64,000 nt of DNA from NCBI GenBank assembly GCA_008921705.1, contig VFFE01008906.1:2073146-2137145 (forward strand), in the 5' to 3' direction. The position numbers and the translations under genes are program-made. The DNA comes from Burhinus oedicnemus (lineage: Eukaryota; Chordata; Aves; Charadriiformes; Burhinidae). Of the stretch, positions 35,826 to 48,800 are shown in pieces (the first letter of the stretch is position 1; each line of letters begins with the position of its first letter). The notes beneath the pieces were generated by a model. That model saw only the letters and a list, made by a program, of their open reading frames with translations, did not search any database and was not told where the DNA came from.

Positions 35826-38800
35826 TCCTGGCTGGGGTGTTCTCATTGAGCCTGGATTAGGGGAGCAAACAGACAACCTGCCTAGCCTGCGCCCCTCCAC
35901 CAGAAACACCGTGGCAGCTCTGACTGCGTGGATATGTGCAGATAACTGTGTAGATAGCTTTAGATGTTACAACGATCATTTCAAGAGGTTGGCATGAAAT
36001 TTGTTGGATTCAGGCTTCTGTTCAAGGGGTGCAAATGGAAACCAACAGGAGCTTGTGCATGATCTGATTCACAGCCTTCTGCTCTTACCTTTTACCTCTA
36101 AGTCATTTGCCTATTTTAATCCATCAAGAGATGGGATCAGGGCCATGCACCATTTTTTACATTAAACCTTTCTGGGGCAGTGAAGTCACAGCAATGATTT
36201 TAACATTAGAAACAGAGCAAGGTAATAACTGTACCCAGAACCTCAGGGAGACTGATTTCTCAATGTCTACAGAAGTCTGCAAAATGCTGAGGTTCCAACA
36301 TTTTTGTATCAAAAGCTGGGACAGTGTATGAGAGCACGATGGAAATGGCTGGAGAACCTGACTGTTGTCAGACCCCCGTACAATATGTGACTGAAGATAT
36401 TTCAGTACATCCCAGTATGCTCTTGCAACTCTGTTTGCTGGAAACATCTTTGTCAGAAGAGGTGCTCAAGGAGCAGGATGGAGCAGAAGAGTGTCCCACT
36501 GTTGATTTGCAACTGCCTGAATGCACAGATTTCTATAATTATTCTTGTTAACCAAAACCTTACTCAGTAGGAGAGATTTTTAACTGCAGCAATTAATTTA
36601 TTAAAGCTACACATGGCATTAACCAACCGTCATGTTTATTCTTAACATGATGAAGAAGGATGCACATGCAGAGCTGGCTTTTACCTTTTCCCTTAATCCC
36701 TTAACCAACACAGAAGACAGAAATCTCATTTTTACATGACATTTCCCCCCTATCTGTGGAGTGCTGCCTTCTCCCCTGCCCTGGTTGGGCAGCACCTGCT
36801 GGAGGAGCGAGGAGCTGGGGTATGCATATTAAAGGAACTGGTGGCACTGGGAACTGTCTGCAGCAGTAATTGGCAGGAGGGAGGCTTTCTCCTGAATTAT
36901 TCTGAGCTGTCAACTAGAAGCCAGTCTAGGATGAGATGAGACCATGGCATTCATTTTGGTTTAGTTTAGACCAAGACCAAATTAGTGGTAAATTAATTTT
37001 CACTGTCCGTACACAAACACAGCTCCACTGGTATGTTGAGACTTTCAACTTTATCATCTGCTGACACCCTCTCATCAAAAAAAAATTGACAAATTAGTTG
37101 TCAAAGGTCTCATCACACTGTAATATGGATATTAGTAGTCATTGAAGTCCGCGTGCACAAAAATGCTTTGCAATTCACATCCTATTCTTTCCTGCTTCAC
37201 TAGTTTTTGAGTCTGTTCGGGAAGGACAAATTACATGGTCAAAAATTACACTTGGTGGGTTTCATGGCTTAGCCATAAAAGTCTGTGCTCAAAACATGGC
37301 ACTTAGTCCATGCGGCTGTCCCAGTAAGTAATAATCATAAAAAAGCTCTGGAGGAAGCAGTTGGCTTGATTTTTATCTTGGTTTTCTAAATTATGCATCT
37401 AAGTCATGTTTCTAAGTTTAGCCTCCATAGAGAAAGGCAGAAGTTTAGCTGGCTTTTCCCTCTCTAACTGCTTCAGCCACAAAAGTTTCCACTGGTGAAA
37501 CAAATTCCTTCCAAATGCCAGTGAGCAGCCTCAAATTCAACAGCCTCATCTGCAGCCCCACACGGGAACCTCACTCCATGGTGGGACCTTCAGCTGCTGC
37601 GTTTTAGCCTGGTGGCACTGGGGGGAAGGAGTATTTATTTCCCCTGTTCCTCTGGCAGTTTCAGAGCCATCACTGCTGTTTACAGACTGATGAAGGTCAA
37701 CATGATGTGCGTACGTACTTCTTGGGTTATTCTGGTTGCCCTGGGTGCCTGAGGCACTGCGGTTACGTCATACTAGCCTACTGTGCCTAGCACAGCAAGC
37801 ATTTCTTCATGAGAAAAAAAAAGGGGGAAAAAAAGAGAAGTATCCTCAAGTTTCGTAGTCCTTGGGACTGATCTGAGCTGCATGACTATAACTTTAGCAA
37901 TTAAAATTATGCCATGGGAGTTAGTCAGGAGATGATCAAAGAGTGTAGTTGCTGTTTCTTGTTCGTTAGATAATACAATGCCTTTTGCTGGATGAAAACT
38001 GGAAATGAAGCCCGGCTATCCCTAGGGATGATGGCCAGCAGCTGGGCTGCAGGTGTTGGTCAGCAGAGGTGCTTGCTGGACTCAGCTGGAGAAAGTGGAC
38101 GGGGCATCCTCAGTCTTCTCTCTTCCCCCTTGCAGTGATGCTGCTGAGCTCAGTCAGGTGAGAAGATCTGATTGCTCACTTACCATGGAGTTTTCCAGCC
38201 CGCTCAAGCATGGACACAGGCAGGAGCAGGATGCCCATGGGTTCTTGTGGATAGGAGGACAGACTAACTAGGGGTGCTTCTGAAAACCCCACCATGTGGC
38301 TTGTGAGCAAGGAGTGGAAGGCTTGTATTCAAGGTCCCTGCTGCTCCCTGGCTTCTCTCAAGGATGAGATTGTCAAAGTTACTGCTTTCTATTTTTGCTT
38401 TCACTTGTGTTTGTAACTGGTGTCAAAGACCCCTCAGTCTGTATCATTGCCATCTCTTTCCCACGACTGTTTCCAGTGACTCTCATGATCTGCTGCTTCG
38501 GGTTTGCAACTGAGGTTGTGTTCAGTCAAGCTTTACAGGTGTAGAAGGACGATAACACCAAAACCATGTTTACCAAACCAGGATCTGCTTTCTAATTTCA
38601 TCGTCAGTTGTTCTAGCACTGGGGACGCTTGAATTGTCCAGACAGCATGTCCGATTACAGAGACAAAAATAGCCTTTTGTGAAGCATTGGCTTGGGGTGG
38701 CATCTAAGCCATACTCGTCCTCCAGCTCACAGTAACCTCAGCTCAGCATCCCTTCATTTCGGTAGGCTTCATTCCAGTTTCCCTGCAGAGGTGGGCCAGC

Positions 38801-40545
38801 CTCAGCCTGGCTAGAGCTGAGCAGGGCTAAAAGGAGAGCAGAGGAGAGCAGGAACACCAAAACAGCGCAAGGGCCTGTTTTCCTTTCAGCGCAAAGACTG
38901 CTCCCATCATGGCTAATCATAGCAGTCGTGCCTGCAAAGAAAGGTCAGAATGGACCCTGGCGCAGGTAAAAGGCAGAAGTGATTGCTTGACCCTTTGCCA
39001 GTAGCAGCTCCTTGGATCAGTGGAATATCTGGACGTGTGACAAGTGCCATTTTCTACGATAACCTCTGAGTCACTCCCAGATTTCATGTCTCCATTCCCC
39101 AGGGCTTCTGGAAACAAATGGCAAGTATTTTTCTCCTGATGTTTTTAGTGTTCACATGCCAGGAACTGACAGGAAAGACTGAGCACGCTATTTTAATTTT
39201 CTTTTTAATTATTTTTTTAAAATCTCATGGAGACTTTGTCCACAGTAGGGCAATGACTCAGGACATGAGAGGAGTATCGTTTTCCAGCCCGCTGGATGCA
39301 GTGTATCAGAGCCCCCCAGGGTGGTGCCAGCATTTTGATGGTGATGGCTTGAGCTGTGAGGCGCCTCGGACGTGGCCAGACTCCCCCAGCCCTGCCAGCA
39401 CCACTTGTCATCCTGACCTTATGTTCCAGTTCGAGGGCAAAAGGGCCTATTTTTTCCTTTCTGTTAATTTTAAAGAGATAAATATAGCCAGTGAAGTGAC
39501 CTCCTACTCCCATGGAAATCTTTAAGTTTAAAGCTGAAAATGTGAAATTTAGCAGTAGTGCTTTATTATTTGTAGGCTGCTCATTGTTTTTCTTAGCATG
39601 AGGCTGTGTTGTGTGCCTTCAAACACAGTTAATTAGCACAAGGTCAGCTAGCTTTGCAAAACAATGACACAAGTCTTTATTTTGCTAAACAATGATTTTC
39701 TAAAAAAAAAAATAATAATTTTTTACCAGCAGCAATAGCAAATGTTGAAACATGATTGAACATAGTTTTGAATAAGGTTTCCTAAGTACATATTTTTGTT
39801 TGAACAGACATCTAGGTAATTCTGGCCCAGCTGAACTCGCTGGGGTCAGGTATGGATTTCACCCTGGCTCTGATATAACTCCCACCAGGTAAGAATAAGG
39901 CCTCCACTTTTACCACCCAGGGCATGAGCCACAGGCAAGAAGAGGTGGTCATCTATAAGGAAGAAAAGATGTTTCCTGTAACAGCAGCTCTGAGGAGGAC
40001 GCAAATAAGCAGCACTGACCAAAAATAAGCTGTGATGCAAAATTGCCTTGAAATTGAGACCCTTCCTAGAACTGTCCAAAGCTTTTTATTTTCCCCATGG
40101 TGACTGCAGAATTGCTAGGACACATATTCGTTAGTCTGCAGGAGATTATTGTAATGAATAATAATGGATGTGACAGAACCCCGAGGTAACTCAGTGACTC
40201 TGGAACTGCTTCCTCGTTCCCCCATGTTTGGTTTTAGTCCTCTCTGATTTCTACCTTCTGCCACACACAGAAGAATGACAATAAAAGATGATTGGGACAT
40301 TACTTTATTAAAAAAATGAAAATTAAACTATAAACTAGACTGCTGGTTAGGAAAGACTTTGCTTAAGGGTCAGGGAAAGGAGCATGGTTATGGTGCCTCC
40401 TTGGAGGGACAACCTTTTTCGCAAACCTCAGACAAAAAGGCTGTGAAAGCATGTCCATGTGCTGCAGAAAGGTGTTGGCAACTCCTTTCAAGAAAGTTAT
40501 GATAATGTTTTTTCATGAAATGAAACTAGTAAAGATCACCCGATC
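35826..40545. other. Non-coding DNA, no gene seen
   Basis: Short frames only, with no domain or exon pair. An A-rich stretch lies at about 37810-37840. No mobile element is recognised. Confidence 0.45.
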
Positions 40546-40870
40546 ACAGAATAGTTGAGGTTGGAGATATCTCCAGGTGGCTCTGGAGATGTCTAACCCA
40601 ACCCTCCTGTTCGAAGCAGGACCAGCTGGACCGGGTTGCCCAGGACTACATCCAGACAGTGCTTGAATTTCTCCAAGGTTGGAGACTCCACAAGCTCTCC
40701 TGATGACCTGTTGCCTTGCTCATCCACCTTCACAGCAAACAAGTTTTTCTTATGTTTAAGTGGAATTTCATACATTTCAGTTGGTGTCTGTTGCCTCTTG
40801 TCCTGGCACCAGGCACCACTGAGAAGAGCCTGGCTCCATCTTTACCCCTTTCCATCTATTTTCAGGTCAG
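40546..40870 (-). mobile_element. CR1 3' end, minus strand, degraded
   Basis: The + strand begins GATCACAGAATAGTTGAGGTTGGAGATATCTCCAG, the complement of a CR1 3' terminus. The minus-strand frame 40775-40593 reads FAVKVDEQGNRSSGELVESP and continues TLEKFKHCLDVVLGNPVQL. It aligns with the C-terminal CR1 segment of the 15-kb copy ([20 protein letters not shown] and on). A short duplication of the CTCCAGGTGGCTCTGGAG type near 40572-40592 interrupts the tail. It is older than the 15-kb copy. Confidence 0.9.
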
Positions 40871-43800
40871 ACAGAGATGGGTGAAGTATCCTCGCTGAAG
40901 GTGAACCTGAAGGTTGGGCCTGAGGAGGATTTATGTGGAGAACCAAAGTTTAGTTTTCTAAAATGGGAACTGTAACTGTCCTTTGATTGCACTGAAGTGC
41001 ACGCCTTTTGCTTTTGGTATGCAATTGCTGCTAGTTCATATTAGCAAAAAGGCAGCTTTGCCACTGAAGGGCTGCTTGCTGCCCTCTGGGCCACTCCTGC
41101 GTATCATGCAGAAGGCTCATCAGGCTGTACCTCGAAGCTGCTGCTGCTGGAGAGCACAGTGCTTTAGATCTCATCTGTGACTCCGCTGATTACCATCTTT
41201 TATATCAATAGGAAGCACAAAAGCCTGTTTGCCAGATCATCTGAAATAATGGTACCGGTGAGCCGAAATCTGCTCCTGTTCCCCCTGGAAAAAGCAAGAG
41301 CAGCTTTACCTGAGTTTGGATTCACCCCAAAGCTGCTGCAGATGGAGGCAATCCCAGGCTGTGGCCGGAGAGAGGAGGTCCCTGGCTCCCCTCCAAGGGC
41401 TGGCACCTCCTGTTTCCCTTCTCAGCCAGAAAAAGGCGATTTGGGGGAGTGGGCACTCTCGGCACAGCAAGGAGCTCTCAGCACAGCCTCTGCACACCTC
41501 GGGGAGGTGCAGAGACGTGCAAGGGGAGACAGCAGAAACCAGAGCTATGCAGGGGCTCCTGCCAGAGATTGGATGAAACCAACAGGGGATGCTGGCTCTT
41601 CCCAGGCTGAGCCCACGGAAGGACTGCGCAGCTTGATAAATGCCTGCAGAGACTCTGCCGAGCGTGGGCAATGATGTGGGAGGGGAATGAGAGTCTTTTT
41701 GAGGGTACCAGATAGAGCACTTGGTGCTACATTGCAAATATGTGGTCACGCAAAACTCAAAGCAAATGCCTGCTTGCATACAGTGTCTTGCTACCTCTGG
41801 AGAGGGACAGTGTCTCCATCCATCACCTTCTGAGACATGGCTGTGCAGGATGAAGGAATGTTCCTCTTGAAGGACTTTGGACCAGCTGGGTGCTGCTTAC
41901 TTCACTTTGGTGCTTTCACACAGGGCACCTGCGTGAGAAAGGAGAAAGGGACCCAGAAAGCTCAGTTTGTGTGAATTTTACATGGATCCCCATGTTCAGG
42001 GTAGCAGTCCTATTTATTCTGGACTTCCATTTCTCTGAGAAATAAAACATTTGTTTCTGATATAGTTTTGAGTAGTACTTCATCTCCTGGGTGGTTGTTT
42101 TTTCTTTGACACTGGAGGTAGTTCTGTACTCGTAAGTGACATGCCTTGTTATAAACATAGATTGAAGTTCCATATGTTATGGGAAATATTCCCTCAGCTA
42201 TGATACACAGAGAGCACAGTATGCAATTCCTACTAGACCACTAGCAGAAATGCTCATTTGAGTCATCACAACATCAAGCTTCAACAAAGGCTGGAGGATT
42301 TGGTTCCCAAGCTGAACCACTGGGACCTTATCTTCCAGCTAGGTGTAACAAGGTACACCTTGCCAGAGTGGATTAGAAGTCTTGTGTCTTGCAGATCCAT
42401 CTTCTTAGCAGGTTTATCTTTGAAACAGGCTCCACAAGGAACCGTCATTACTAAACAGACAAAGAAAACACAAACAGATGAACACTCATGGTGAAAGAGG
42501 GTGTAAGACAGTCAATATGACGCAGCCCTTCCAGAAGGGCTCTTTGAGAAGTAGTTCAAAGCCATAATCACCTGGCAGGTCATTCTCCCTGTGAAATTAA
42601 GGACTGAGCCAAGTGCAGACTGAAATCCTCTCTGTAGGTAAATGTGCTCTGCTTACCCTGATGAGATGGACCCTAGATGAATGCTGGCTAGAGCACAATT
42701 CGAGCTCAGGTAATTAGTTTCAAGTGCCCAGCTTTGAATTCTGTTTTTGTGGGATCACTGAATGCGTAAGTAAGAGCAAACTGATTACAGAGCCCGGGAA
42801 TTAAATGGAGTCAGATTATCACTTTGATTTTCATGAAGGGAAAAGATTTTGGGGCTGCACTCAGTTTTATGTAGTTTTTGAACCTTTAATGAAAAAAAAA
42901 TTCCAAGTTGGAATTGGGCTTCTTTGGCTTTTTTCACTTGAGTCAAATTCCTGGTCGGTTGTACTCATGAAGAGTCTTTTCCCCCCATCTACATTAAAGG
43001 CAGAATGTACAAATCATTTCTGAAAACAGTTGGTATTTTCAAATCAATTAATTGTTTAACTTCTGCATTAACAGTCAAAACCCATTGAGCAGTGTCGTTG
43101 TCTGGTACAACCACACACACCCCGCCCCGTAATTTGAATCTGTTGACTCTAGATGAATACCACAGGTCCTTTTAAAATATACAGAACGCTACAATACCCT
43201 AAAAGTTCAGATAGGTTTGAAATTGCTGTTCTTGTCCTCTGGAGACAGAAACTAAGCACAAAATGTACCAGCTTGGGTTGTACCAAAGTGGATCTGTATC
43301 AGAAAAATACTTGCTTCTATGACAACATTGGAGACACACAAGAAATAAGACACTATGCATCCCACACATTAAAGAGATGAAACTGCCTGCTGTCCTGAAG
43401 CGACCATAAAGCTTTCTGAGCAATTCCAGTACTTAAAGGCTTAATGTTCATACTGTTTGCATGACTTGGTGCAGAGCACTATTGAGTCTGCTGTAATTTC
43501 TTTTGCAGACTGACATCTCCCACCATGACCCTCAACAGAGACGCTTGAGTTGATTGCAGCTGTGGTGCCTGTGATCTAAATTTTAAGGGCCCTCAAGCAT
43601 AGGGAGGCTGGGAGGAATGACCTGGTGGCTAAGGAAGGCTGGCAGCAGCCCTGTCTTCTGCTGTCCTAGTTATAAGGGAAGCAAGGCAACCTCCTACTCC
43701 ACAAAAAAAGAATATTATTCATCAATGGCCTGGTGCTCCAAAGTTTAAATGCTCTCTCTGCCAAACGTGGTCCTAAAAGCAAGGTCCAACTGCCTGACTT

Positions 43801-44406
43801 CCCCACCTGGAATACAGGGTCAAATTTTGGGGTTTTTCTTTTTTCCTCATCAGCGTGCTCTGAAGATAAACTGACTTGCTTGAGCCTTGCATATTGTAAA
43901 AACAGCATAAAGGTGAGAAGAACATGAGGTAGGACTTCAGTGCCCATAGAAAGCTTTGATTTGAGTCTGGCTTTGTGCAAAAACTCTCTGCAATTTTTCT
44001 GACCTCAACAGGTGATCCCACGACTTTTGCCTTAGCAGCCCAGACACCAGCCAGCTTGGGGTTTCCCACTGTGAGGCCCTTGTAGGAGACATGACTATCT
44101 GAAACAGCAGGAGATGAGGTTCCCCTGGCACGAGCCAGGAGCTGAGGATACCCACACTGACCACCTGTCCCCAAGCAAGGTGACAGGGCTGGGTGACCAT
44201 AGCAACACATTCCCAACAGCCCCGTGATCGTGCAAAGCAGCAGCTCTAGGCTGAGGTCAATGCAGGAAGGACAGACAGCAAGTCAGGAGAGCAGGGACCA
44301 GGCACAACACATGGCATAGCTTAGCCATGGCCTGGGGGCTCCTGGGCAGACAGCTGCACGGCCCAGGTGAGAGCAGTCCTCAGTCCCACCTGTGCAGGAG
44401 TGGCAG

Positions 44407-44430
44407 TGTGACTCCAGGTGTGACTCTAGG
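44407..44430. repeat. 12-bp tandem duplication
   Basis: TGTGACTCCAGG is followed directly by TGTGACTCTAGG and then a decayed third start (TGTAACCG). Confidence 0.8.
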
Positions 44431-45864
44431 TGTAACCGTACCTCTAACCTACACAACCCTGCACAGAAAGTGTCAGTAGGAATTAAGGATGGAGTCCCAC
44501 AAGTAAGAAATACTGTGCTTTCCTGACTGGGACCTATCTCGTTAGTTCAAAGGACTAAAAGCTGTCTGCTGCCCTGAAGGTGACTGCAAACGAGTGGCTT
44601 GCTTGGGCTGACTTCTCATTATCCTCTGCTGCAGCCCTCCAGGAGCATTTGAGATGGGGAGGTTCAAAAGTGATGTGCTTAATCAGTTTTCTGCTTAGTT
44701 GGTGTAGTGAAGTGGAGGATTAGTTTGCTGTCACTGTATATCTTCTCCTTAGTTCTCTTCTTCCAACTCCGCTTGAGCCAGCGGGAGTGGTGGGAGAAGC
44801 TTCCTTACTAATGGCAGCTCATAATTGTGAGTTTGGCATCTGGTGGATCAGAAAAGATGAAATCATTTGTGTTCTTGTCTGCACAAGGCTAGAAGCGATG
44901 CAGAGGAGGCAGCTTTAATTAAAACCAGCCACCATAGATCATAAAGCAGCCTTATCAACTTGCAGGCGCAGCACACTGCTCTGGAGAGCACTGGGCTGTG
45001 GGAAACAGAGATGGCCCACAGCTTGAATTGTAATAACAAAGCGTAGGCAAGGACCGGTGATACCTACTGCACAGCAAACCTATCGACCCTGCTTCTTGCT
45101 TTCTCTCCTGAGAGAGAGACCCCTAAACCCAGCCTATTCCATGATGTGGCTGTCAGCACTGTGGGGCACAGATGAGTCCGTGCTTCTGCGACCATTCTGC
45201 GAGGCTCGCCTGTTCGGCCTGTGAGCATTGTATGTGGCTAAGGCTTTGGGTATCAGAAGTCCCGGAGGCTCGGGCACTCGCAGCCCAGGGTACGTGTAGG
45301 TCTGAAACTCCTCTAGACTCCTGCTGCTTAAGCACTGAATGACCTTGGGTGCAGCAGTGTTACATACAAAAAATGCTAGGCTATGATTGTGCTGGAAGAT
45401 AGTACCTAAGAGTGTAAGCCAATATATATAAATCACTCTATTAAAAAGTGAAGTAGCACATCTAAAGCAAAGCTTCTGGCTTTCTGTGTGCTTCAGCCTA
45501 AGCCAGGCTGAAGGTCCATATTCTGCTCCTGACCATGGATTTGCATTGCTGGGATCTGACCTGATGCTCAGTGGAGCTCAAACTGGGAATATACCTTTGC
45601 TTTTCATTAGAGATTTGAATTTGCTGAAAACAGCTAGATGTATTATTCACGAGTATCTCCTGTAAAAGACCAGCTTTTCCTGGATGTCATTCAATGAAAC
45701 AAATTTCCGTGTAGTATGGCTATGGGGTTGAAAGGCTTGTGTGAAACTTCTGTTAGCTATGTGCAAAGAAACTCATGAAAGTCTCAATCCACAAGAGACT
45801 ACAGAATTACTAAGTTTGCTGCCTCCAAGAATTTGAAAATCATGAGTCAGGCCTCAGTCATAAC

Positions 45865-45886
45865 TTTTTTTTTTTTTTTTTTTTTT
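45865..45886. repeat. Poly-T run of 22
   Basis: An uninterrupted T22, equivalent to an A22 tail on the minus strand. A processed retrocopy could end this way, but no coding remnant is seen to its right on the minus strand. It may be only a homopolymer expansion. Confidence 0.8.
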
Positions 45887-48800
45887 AAATACAAAGAAAC
45901 TTCAGGGTCTTTATTTGCTTACTGGCTTGTGAACATTGAGTTCTTGTGCTCAAACACTCAGGCCTTCATAATTGGGGAAATAAATCTATTTCTAAATGAA
46001 AAGCCAGATTCTCTTGCAGTAGCAGCACTACAGAAGCTGATCTTTAACTGCAAATTTCATAACATTTGGGGTGAAATGAGCACTCCTACAATTTAATGCT
46101 ACCACCTAATGTGAACCTTCTCTATATGGACTTGTGTATAGTGCAGGTTATCACCACTGATGTTAGGAACTGGTAGCTGGTTTTAAAACCTCCCAAACTG
46201 AGCTTTCCAAAGCATGGCAGGGGGAATAGCTGCATGAATGTCTCTGAATAATGATGTGAAAAAGGATATTTCTTGCCTCGTGCTTGTTCAGGAGGAGCCA
46301 GACCTCGCACAGTCTGTGCCGGTAGCAGGGGCAGAGCGGCTGGCAAAGCATAGAGGTGCCCTCTGCTCTTGCCTTGGGATGGCACAAAGCAGTTATTTTA
46401 ATCCTAGGTCTGTACTACTGCCAAGCTTTATTTAAAAAAAAAAAATATATAAAGGAAGGCAAGCATGCAAGTCATGGGAAACTTCCGGGTACATTTTAGC
46501 TATGTGAATAATGCTGCATGTGTTTCCATTTACCCTTCACTCCTCTGGTCCCCAAACCTGATACTTTGGACTGATTGCTTCACTCTGCCAGAAGCACAGT
46601 GGCAAGCACATTGCGTGCAGGTGCCTGGGAACTCAAAACTTCAAATGTAGTAAAGTTCCTAAACAGAAACCAACAGCTACCTGGCTTGTGTCCTTCCCTT
46701 CACCATGGAAGACAACATGAGCAAAAGAAGTTTTTCAAGAGTCATCTGTTTCTGTGAAATGCTGCCCTTAAAGGTCCTTAATTGTTGAAAATTTTGGGTT
46801 GCAAAGTGCCTTCTGGAGAAGATAAGTTGCACTTGTCTAGATGTTGGATCAAGTTCATCAGCTGCCATAGTTGCATTTAACTGTCCAACACTTCACTGTT
46901 TTAATGTGAAACTCCCTTGGTATTAAGCATTTTGTTTCAAAGCTGATCTCTTGAACCCAGGGAAACAGTTTGTGAGGAAATGGTGCATCTCTAAACCAAT
47001 GTGAGCTGTGCTTCCTCCTGTGCTCACCTGGGTTTGGACGTCAGTACCTGACTCTCAGGTTTCATTGAAAATATTCAGCCCAGCTTTGCTGACAACCTTT
47101 TCACCTTAACAGTTAATCTCTCCTGCTGGCAACTGTTACTGTTCATCCATCCAAATTGAATGTCCCTTCCTGGAGCATGTCCCTGCTAGGAGAATCTAGT
47201 GGGATGGGGACAGCTGACTCTGAAAAACTGAGTTAGAGCTAAATCTCTGCACCAAAGGCTCATTGGGCTTAACCATCCAATGCAGCAGCCACATTGTCAA
47301 AGACCATGAGCTTCATTTACCTTCTCTCAGAAGTAAAGCCCCCCAGCATTCAGTTTTAGCATTCCTCAGTGCTGAAATAGCTTTAGGAAGAGTACCAGGA
47401 TGTGAGGATCAGGAGTGCCACCTCTTTCAGAGCTGGCCTGGATGTTGCCATTCAGGACTTGTAAAACACACTGTGGAGGAAGGTTGCCTACTCTCAAATG
47501 TTCGTGCAGCTTTTGGGAAGGATTAAGTAAAGGTGGTGTGTGACAATAGCAGCATCACTTGGCTGTGGGGTTGTGAGCAGCTGGGCCAAGAGGAGCAGCA
47601 TTAGTGCTTGCGGGAAGCTTTCAACTGGAAAACCAAGCGCTGACTCAAGCAGCCGTAATGACTTTGTGCACTGACCTCCCGTTGTTGCTGAGAGTAGGCA
47701 TTCAACGTGGCTGGAGATGCTCCTTCAAATGAGAGATGTTCCCTTCCTGCTCAGAATGAGCATGAGAAGAGATGGAGAAAGGACAAGAAGGGGAGGAAAA
47801 AGAATGGATGCTCTGTTAGCCTGTCCTGAAGTGCTAAAACATTTAAAATAAAATTGTGTGAGCTTCATGAGGACTCAGGAGATTCAGGTAGGGCACATCA
47901 TCTGGCATGAAAGCTCTCCCAGCTCTCATTTGGTGCAGTGGAGGTTATACTCTTGGATATCCAGAGCTTTTGAACCGCTGTAGTCTGACAGCAGGCTGAG
48001 TCATTGGTTGCTGAGTCTTAGAAGTGCTCTGCCTTTCCTCTGTTCATGTGCCTGACTGCTTCACAGGTGTCCTCTGGACCTTTGAGGTAAGCAGAGACAT
48101 TTATACTGCTTGAGTTCTCTACAGTGTAGTTACAGTTGATCTCTGAATCAAAGGTGGGGTTTGTTGTTTATTTTCTGTTTTTGGAGGGGTTTTGGGTTTT
48201 GTTTGTTTTTCCTCAGTAAAGGAGCCAAACTTCTCCTTTCTTTAAGAATACAGCTTCTTCAAGAAGATGACAATCGTTAAGGTTGTTTCGGAGGTGCTGA
48301 GGTTCCTTGCTCACTTCTAATGCCTTATCTGGCCAATGTTTGACCTGTGGTGCTTGAGACTCCCTGCTCGAGCATCAAGGGGAGTAATTTTCATGCGACT
48401 CATCATAAAGAGTAGTTTTGATACAACTCAAGAGTTGGGTGAGTATTTTTCTTTCAACACTTGCTGGGGCATCTAAAAGGGTGTGGATCTGTGTATGCCA
48501 CGTGTTTCTTAAAATATGATCACTCTGAGCTGGTTTGGAGAGAAACGAAATGTGTCTGTTAGTTACCTCTTAGGGTAGTGAACTCTGAAGCTATTCCATG
48601 GTTTCATCTCTGGAAAGAAGGTAAAGAGCTGGCAGGGGGAATCCAACAGAGGCATAACCAGCTGTGATGGCACTGGAGGAGCTGAAGACTGGAAAGGTGT
48701 AAAGTCCGGTGTTCACAAAGACGTTTTCTAATACATTTTTACCCAATGTAGACAACTGTTAAATGCTTCAGCACTGAAATTGTCCTTACTTGAGGTTAGA

